64,000 nt of DNA from Tatumella sp. JGM118 (GTDB taxonomy: Bacteria > Pseudomonadota > Gammaproteobacteria > Enterobacterales > Enterobacteriaceae). Under the pieces are notes generated by a model, which saw only the letters and a list, made by a program, of their open reading frames with translations, was not told where the DNA came from and ran no database searches. Below, piece by piece: positions 59,815 to 64,000 of the stretch; the first letter of the stretch is position 1; each line of letters starts with the position of its first letter. The position numbers and the translations under genes were made by a program. The stretch is from assembly GCF_018257515.1 (NCBI RefSeq), contig NZ_JAERJR010000007.1, forward strand, positions 1 to 64,000. Direction: 5' to 3'.

Positions 59815-60484
59815 TAGTGGTAAAAGTAATTGTTGAACCGGAGTACCTGCCTTTCGGCAAAGACCATGAACGGGCACTATGTGCTAAAACATACCCCATT
59901 AACCCCTGGTTAATCGTTACCTGATGCTCACCTGAAGATAAAATAACATTACTCAGTTTTAAATGTTCCGCCCCATTATTTACAATGCGCAGCTTTTCAG
60001 GAACAGAATGAGTATCCAGATAAAATTTGAAGTCACTCATATCAGGTGCACTCTGCGGCGTATTAATAAATACCGGAAGGGTGTAGCGTAACAAGAACCT
60101 GACAGCATGTTTACCGCTGTTATCTGTGGCTCCGGGCAATTCATCCACAACCAGTTTATAAGATTGTTCCGCCGGCCCCACGGGTGCAGGAAGAATGACA
60201 CGTAATAATTGCTGTTTTCCCGGCGGTATCGCCGTCATTGGCGGGCTGACGACCAGAGACTGTGTCTCTGTCAGCACGTCCGTATCATTCTGCTGCGTCC
60301 ATTGATAGACACGAACCTGTGCGCTGATAGGATCAGTACCCGTGTTGTTAACATAGATCGCTTTTACATTTTCTCCCGCTGAGAAATTAATATTCACGGG
60401 AAAAACCTGCAGGCTGGCGGCATATGAACCAGATATAAAGAAAGTCGTAACAAAAAGACTTAACACCGTAAAAAAACGCATCAT
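59771..60484 (-). CDS. Periplasmic pilus chaperone, archaic class (CsuC-like)
   Basis: A 237-residue exported PapD-fold chaperone. A signal peptide (FFTVLSLFVTTFFISGSYA) is followed by the N-terminal Ig domain (LQVFPVNINFSAGENVKAIYVNNTGTDPISAQVRVYQW), the conserved proline-rich segment VVSPPMTAIPPGKQQLLRVILP, and the edge-strand block RFLLRYTLPVFI. These are typical of chaperones that pair with SCPU subunits. Start at the tandem ATG 60484/60481. The gene sits 25 bases after the pilin stop. Confidence 0.88.
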   Translation of the reverse strand: MMRFFTVLSLFVTTFFISGSYAASLQVFPVNINFSAGENVKAIYVNNTGTDPISAQVRVYQWTQQNDTDVLTETQSLVVSPPMTAIPPGKQQLLRVILPAPVGPAEQSYKLVVDELPGATDNSGKHAVRFLLRYTLPVFINTPQSAPDMSDFKFYLDTHSVPEKLRIVNNGAEHLKLSNVILSSGEHQVTINQGLMGYVLAHSARSWSLPKGRYSGSTITFTTNDDSTTKTVPITLQ

Positions 60485-60509
60485 ATACCACACCAGCAAA
60501 TAATATGAA

Positions 60510-60989
60510 TTAGTAATCAACACTCAGTAACACGGTATCGGTATAATCACCTGCAGGTGCAACCTGTAATGCCGATGAACCTACCTTACCATAGATATTA
60601 ATATTCTGCGCAACACCGGTACCTGTTCCGGTAGTACCGGTGGTAAAAGGTGTTGATGCGGCCTGATCGGCATACAGACTATAGGCAATTTTGTCGCCGT
60701 TAGTGTCCGACATTTCATAATCATGTGAACTGTCAGAAGAAACTTTATAAGGTGTATTTTTAGTACAAACTACAGCAGCCGTCGTTTGCACCGATAAATC
60801 ACCAGCGTTGCTGTATTGTTTACCAAAATTCATATCACTGGCAGTGATGCTACATGCTTTTAATACGGTCAGCGAAACATTCATATTGGCAGTTGCCTGC
60901 GCAGTATATGTCGCGGTAGTTGCAAAGCTTGCTGAAGTAAAAACTAAAGAAGAACTTAAAGAAATCAGTAACAGTGATTTTTTAAACAT
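60510..60989 (-). CDS. Major pilin, spore-coat-U domain (CsuA/B-like)
   Basis: A 159-residue exported subunit: signal peptide MFKKSLLLISLSSSLVF then cleavage near SFA-TTA. A single SCPU domain follows, with VLKACSITASDMNFGKQY, VVCTKNTPYKVS, IAYSLYADQ, NINIYGKV and the C-terminal GDYTDTVLLSVDY. The two cysteines form the usual disulfide, and the short sequence before it (about TYTAQATANMNVSL) would be the donor strand. It is the first and presumably most abundant product of the four-gene operon. ATG 60989 has AAGAG upstream. Confidence 0.88.
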   Translation of the reverse strand: MFKKSLLLISLSSSLVFTSASFATTATYTAQATANMNVSLTVLKACSITASDMNFGKQYSNAGDLSVQTTAAVVCTKNTPYKVSSDSSHDYEMSDTNGDKIAYSLYADQAASTPFTTGTTGTGTGVAQNINIYGKVGSSALQVAPAGDYTDTVLLSVDY

Positions 60990-61092
60990 ATTTTTCTCTT
61001 TTTTATTTTTCCGACATTTATTGTCAACCACAGTATTGCCAGCACATCTGAATAAACAGATTAGCAATTCAAATGATTAATGATGCGGCTGC

Positions 61093-61120
61093 ATTATACT
61101 CGCCAATAATAAAAAACCAA
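61093..61120 (-). promoter_or_regulatory. Candidate promoter of the pilus operon
   Basis: On the minus strand TTGGTT (61115-61120) and a perfect TATAAT (61093-61098) are 16 bases apart, about 105 bases before the pilin ATG. Confidence 0.5.
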
Positions 61121-61640
61121 CGCAGATCACTGATCAAATATATCTATTGATAGACACTTCCTTTCAAGCCCCCTACCAGGTGCCATTAATTGAAATCAAT
61201 CACTATAAAAACAACAAAAACAAGAACAATAAACCACTGAAACAGACAAAAGAACATTAAAAACTGCTATCAGGGCGTATTAATTAATAGGAAAAAACTA
61301 TTGAACAGTACTTTTAGCCAGCTAATAAAACGTATAAATAGGTATTTCACAGTTTAAAATATCGGCATAAATTACATACGGTAGTATTTAAGAACGATAT
61401 ATTTACGATAAATTTACGATAAACTTATTGCACTGATTAACCATTCATCAGAGTATCTTTTTTATTCACTAAATAGCGCATAAAAAAAAATCCAGCTTGT
61501 TTTTTAGCCAGATAAAACACTACCTTTTTAACACGTCGTTTGTCACCTGCCGTTTTCATCAGGGCCCTATATATTTGAGGGCTATTCTATATTTTTATGA
61601 GGATTACCTTAATTAAGAATTATTATTACCTCCCTATATG
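61121..61640. other. AT-rich gene-free stretch upstream of the pilus operon
   Basis: Very AT-rich DNA with A-tracts and a short tandem repeat ATTTACGATAA (about 61400-61425). No coding frame or RNA gene was recognised. The composition is typical of H-NS-bound regulatory DNA of acquired fimbrial loci (inference). Confidence 0.6.
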
Positions 61641-61653
61641 TTTAGGTGATTAA

Positions 61654-62020
61654 CTATTTTTCTACTATAAAATACGTGCCTTCTTTTATGGCCTCTATAA
61701 TATAGAAGGGTTCGGAAGCTGAAAATCCACACCTCCGGTAAGCTATATTTACTCCCCTTTCAGGGGGAAACCCTAATTCCGTGGAGCCTGCAAAAATCCC
61801 GGCGCTTTCTTTTCCGGTACGGACCCTTTGCATTCTGCCTATGTCAGGTCTGCTCCTGTTCTTCACTGCTGGACTCCGGGGTGGTCATCTGACGGATAAA
61901 GGCACAGACTGGGTCAGGCTTACACCGTAGTGTATTTCTGCCTGCGCGGCGGATTTTTCCGGATTAGACACCCGGCGGTAGGGATATTCAGTGTCCGGTA
62001 GTGCGACTCACACGACGGTG
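61654..62020 (-). pseudogene. GC-richer segment with decayed coding fragments of unknown origin
   Basis: An abrupt rise in GC marks this segment. On the minus strand, successive frames read protein-like pieces: YPYRRVSNPEKSAAQAEIHYG (19-20 residues shown in part, about 61990-61930), then CAFIRQMTTPESSSEEQEQT ending in a stop near 61850. A 70-codon open frame follows (61654-61866) with GKESAGIFAGSTELGFP and GVNIAYRRCGFSASEPF. I do not recognise a family. It may be a relic of a larger gene or mobile element, or the 70-codon frame may be a genuine small gene without a clear ribosome site. Confidence 0.3.
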
Positions 62021-62056
62021 CAGAGATGTTATTAACAGGAACACTGTTTTACAGAT

Positions 62057-62094
62057 AAAAAAAACCTGCCGTTCTTGCGAAGGGCAGGTTTTTT
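62057..62094. terminator. serS terminator
   Basis: AAAACCTGCC pairs with GGGCAGGTTTT around an 11-base loop, with A/T runs on both sides, 14 bases after serS. Confidence 0.88.
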
Positions 62095-62107
62095 CAGGCA
62101 GGATCTG

Positions 62108-63418
<1,311 letters not shown>

Positions 63419-63496
63419 TTAATGAAATGAAAAAATCGTTGGGAGGAATCCACTAAACGAAATAACGTTGCTACTCACCTTACCGTAATGTTTTTA

Positions 63497-64000
63497 TCAG
63501 CGGTAGCGTTTTGTCGGGCTATTTTGATTCTGTTCAGTCAGCCATGCCAGCTTTTCTGCAATTTTCGTCTCCAGACCGCGTTCAACTGGTGAATAATAGC
63601 GCGAACCGGCCATTTCAGGCGGAAAATACTCCTCGCCAGCGGCATATCCGTTGGGTTCATCATGGGCATAACGGTAACCTTTCTTCAGGCCCATTTCTTT
63701 CATCAACCGGGTCGGCGCATTACGCAGGTGGTCCGGAACATCATAATCAGGATTTTCTCTTGCAGACGCCATCGCTGCATTGAACGCCTGATAGACCGCA
63801 TTACTTTTTGGTGCACAGGATAAATAAACTATCGCTTGTGCGATCGCCCTTTCCCCTTCAGCCGGCCCCACTCGGGTGTAACAATCCCAGCCGGCTAGCG
63901 CGACCTGCATGGCTCTGGGGTCAGCATTACCGATATCTTCTGACGCGATCGCCAGCAGACGACGGGCGACATATAAGGGATCACCGCCTGCGGTAATAAT
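63497..64000 (-). CDS. rarA: Replication-associated recombination protein RarA, C-terminal part
   Basis: RarA (MgsA) is an AAA+ clamp-loader-like ATPase acting at stalled replication forks. Only the last 167 codons are in the window; the frame stays open to 64000. Visible are [20 protein letters not shown] (sensor 2 region), then [41 protein letters not shown] and the C-terminal [10 protein letters not shown], all family-typical of the tetramerisation domain. It lies upstream of serS on the same strand, as in E. coli. Confidence 0.96.
   Translation of the reverse strand: MITAGGDPLYVARRLLAIASEDIGNADPRAMQVALAGWDCYTRVGPAEGERAIAQAIVYLSCAPKSNAVYQAFNAAMASARENPDYDVPDHLRNAPTRLMKEMGLKKGYRYAHDEPNGYAAGEEYFPPEMAGSRYYSPVERGLETKIAEKLAWLTEQNQNSPTKRYR

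Overview
The window is a chromosomal segment of a gamma-proteobacterium of the order Enterobacterales. Almost every gene reads as a full-length orthologue of the Escherichia coli 21-23 min region, and the order is conserved end to end: matP, lonH, fabA, rmf, pqiCBA, uup, rlmKL, ycbX, zapC, pyrD, pepN, pncB, asnS, ompF, aspC, gloC, ycbK, ldtD, mukBEF, cmoM, elyC, ycbJ, kdsB, ycaR, lpxK, msbA, comEC, ihfB, rpsA, cmk, aroA, serC, ycaO, focA, pflB, pflA, ycaD, serS, rarA. Protein divergence and the missing accessory genes suggest a genus outside Escherichia/Salmonella. An Erwiniaceae member such as Tatumella, Pantoea or Erwinia is my guess, not something the sequence proves.

Layout. 1-142 is the left end of an IS200/IS605-type element that runs out of the window. 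223-3191 carries matP and, divergent from it, lonH-fabA. The fabA promoter has an 18-bp perfect palindrome (FabR-like) filling its -35/-10 spacer. 3192-4395 holds a short decayed IS4-family element, flanked by a 10-bp direct repeat, and an intact 55-codon rmf gene. 4396-11921 is a leftward block, pqiC-pqiB-pqiA-uup-rlmKL. 12027-17668 carries ycbX, zapC, pyrD and pepN. 17931-23484 is a rightward block: pncB (NadR-like box), asnS, ompF (OmpR boxes and leader close to those of E. coli ompF) and aspC. 23568-34224 runs leftward and includes the cmoM-mukF-mukE-mukB operon, in which successive genes overlap. 34349-47898 holds envelope and central functions: elyC, ycbJ, kdsB-ycaR, lpxK-msbA, comEC, ihfB, rpsA, cmk, aroA, serC. 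48190-54409 is ycaO followed by the anaerobic formate block focA-pflB-pflA, with an FNR site upstream of focA.

The accessory part is 55623-62107, between ycaD and serS, where E. coli carries ycaC and dmsABC. It encodes a compact archaic (spore-coat-U/Csu-type) chaperone-usher pilus: major pilin, chaperone, usher and two-domain tip adhesin. Downstream come a strong hairpin, nine perfect tandem copies of a heptanucleotide, and a separate 89-codon secreted 'half-size' SCPU-like protein. Upstream of the operon lies about 1.1 kb with no clear gene: an AT-rich stretch, then an abruptly GC-richer segment that looks like decayed coding sequence.

No rRNA, tRNA, CRISPR array, prophage or classical defence system was recognised. 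The most unusual material is the pilus locus with its repeat tract and mini-pilin, followed by the two insertion-sequence scars.
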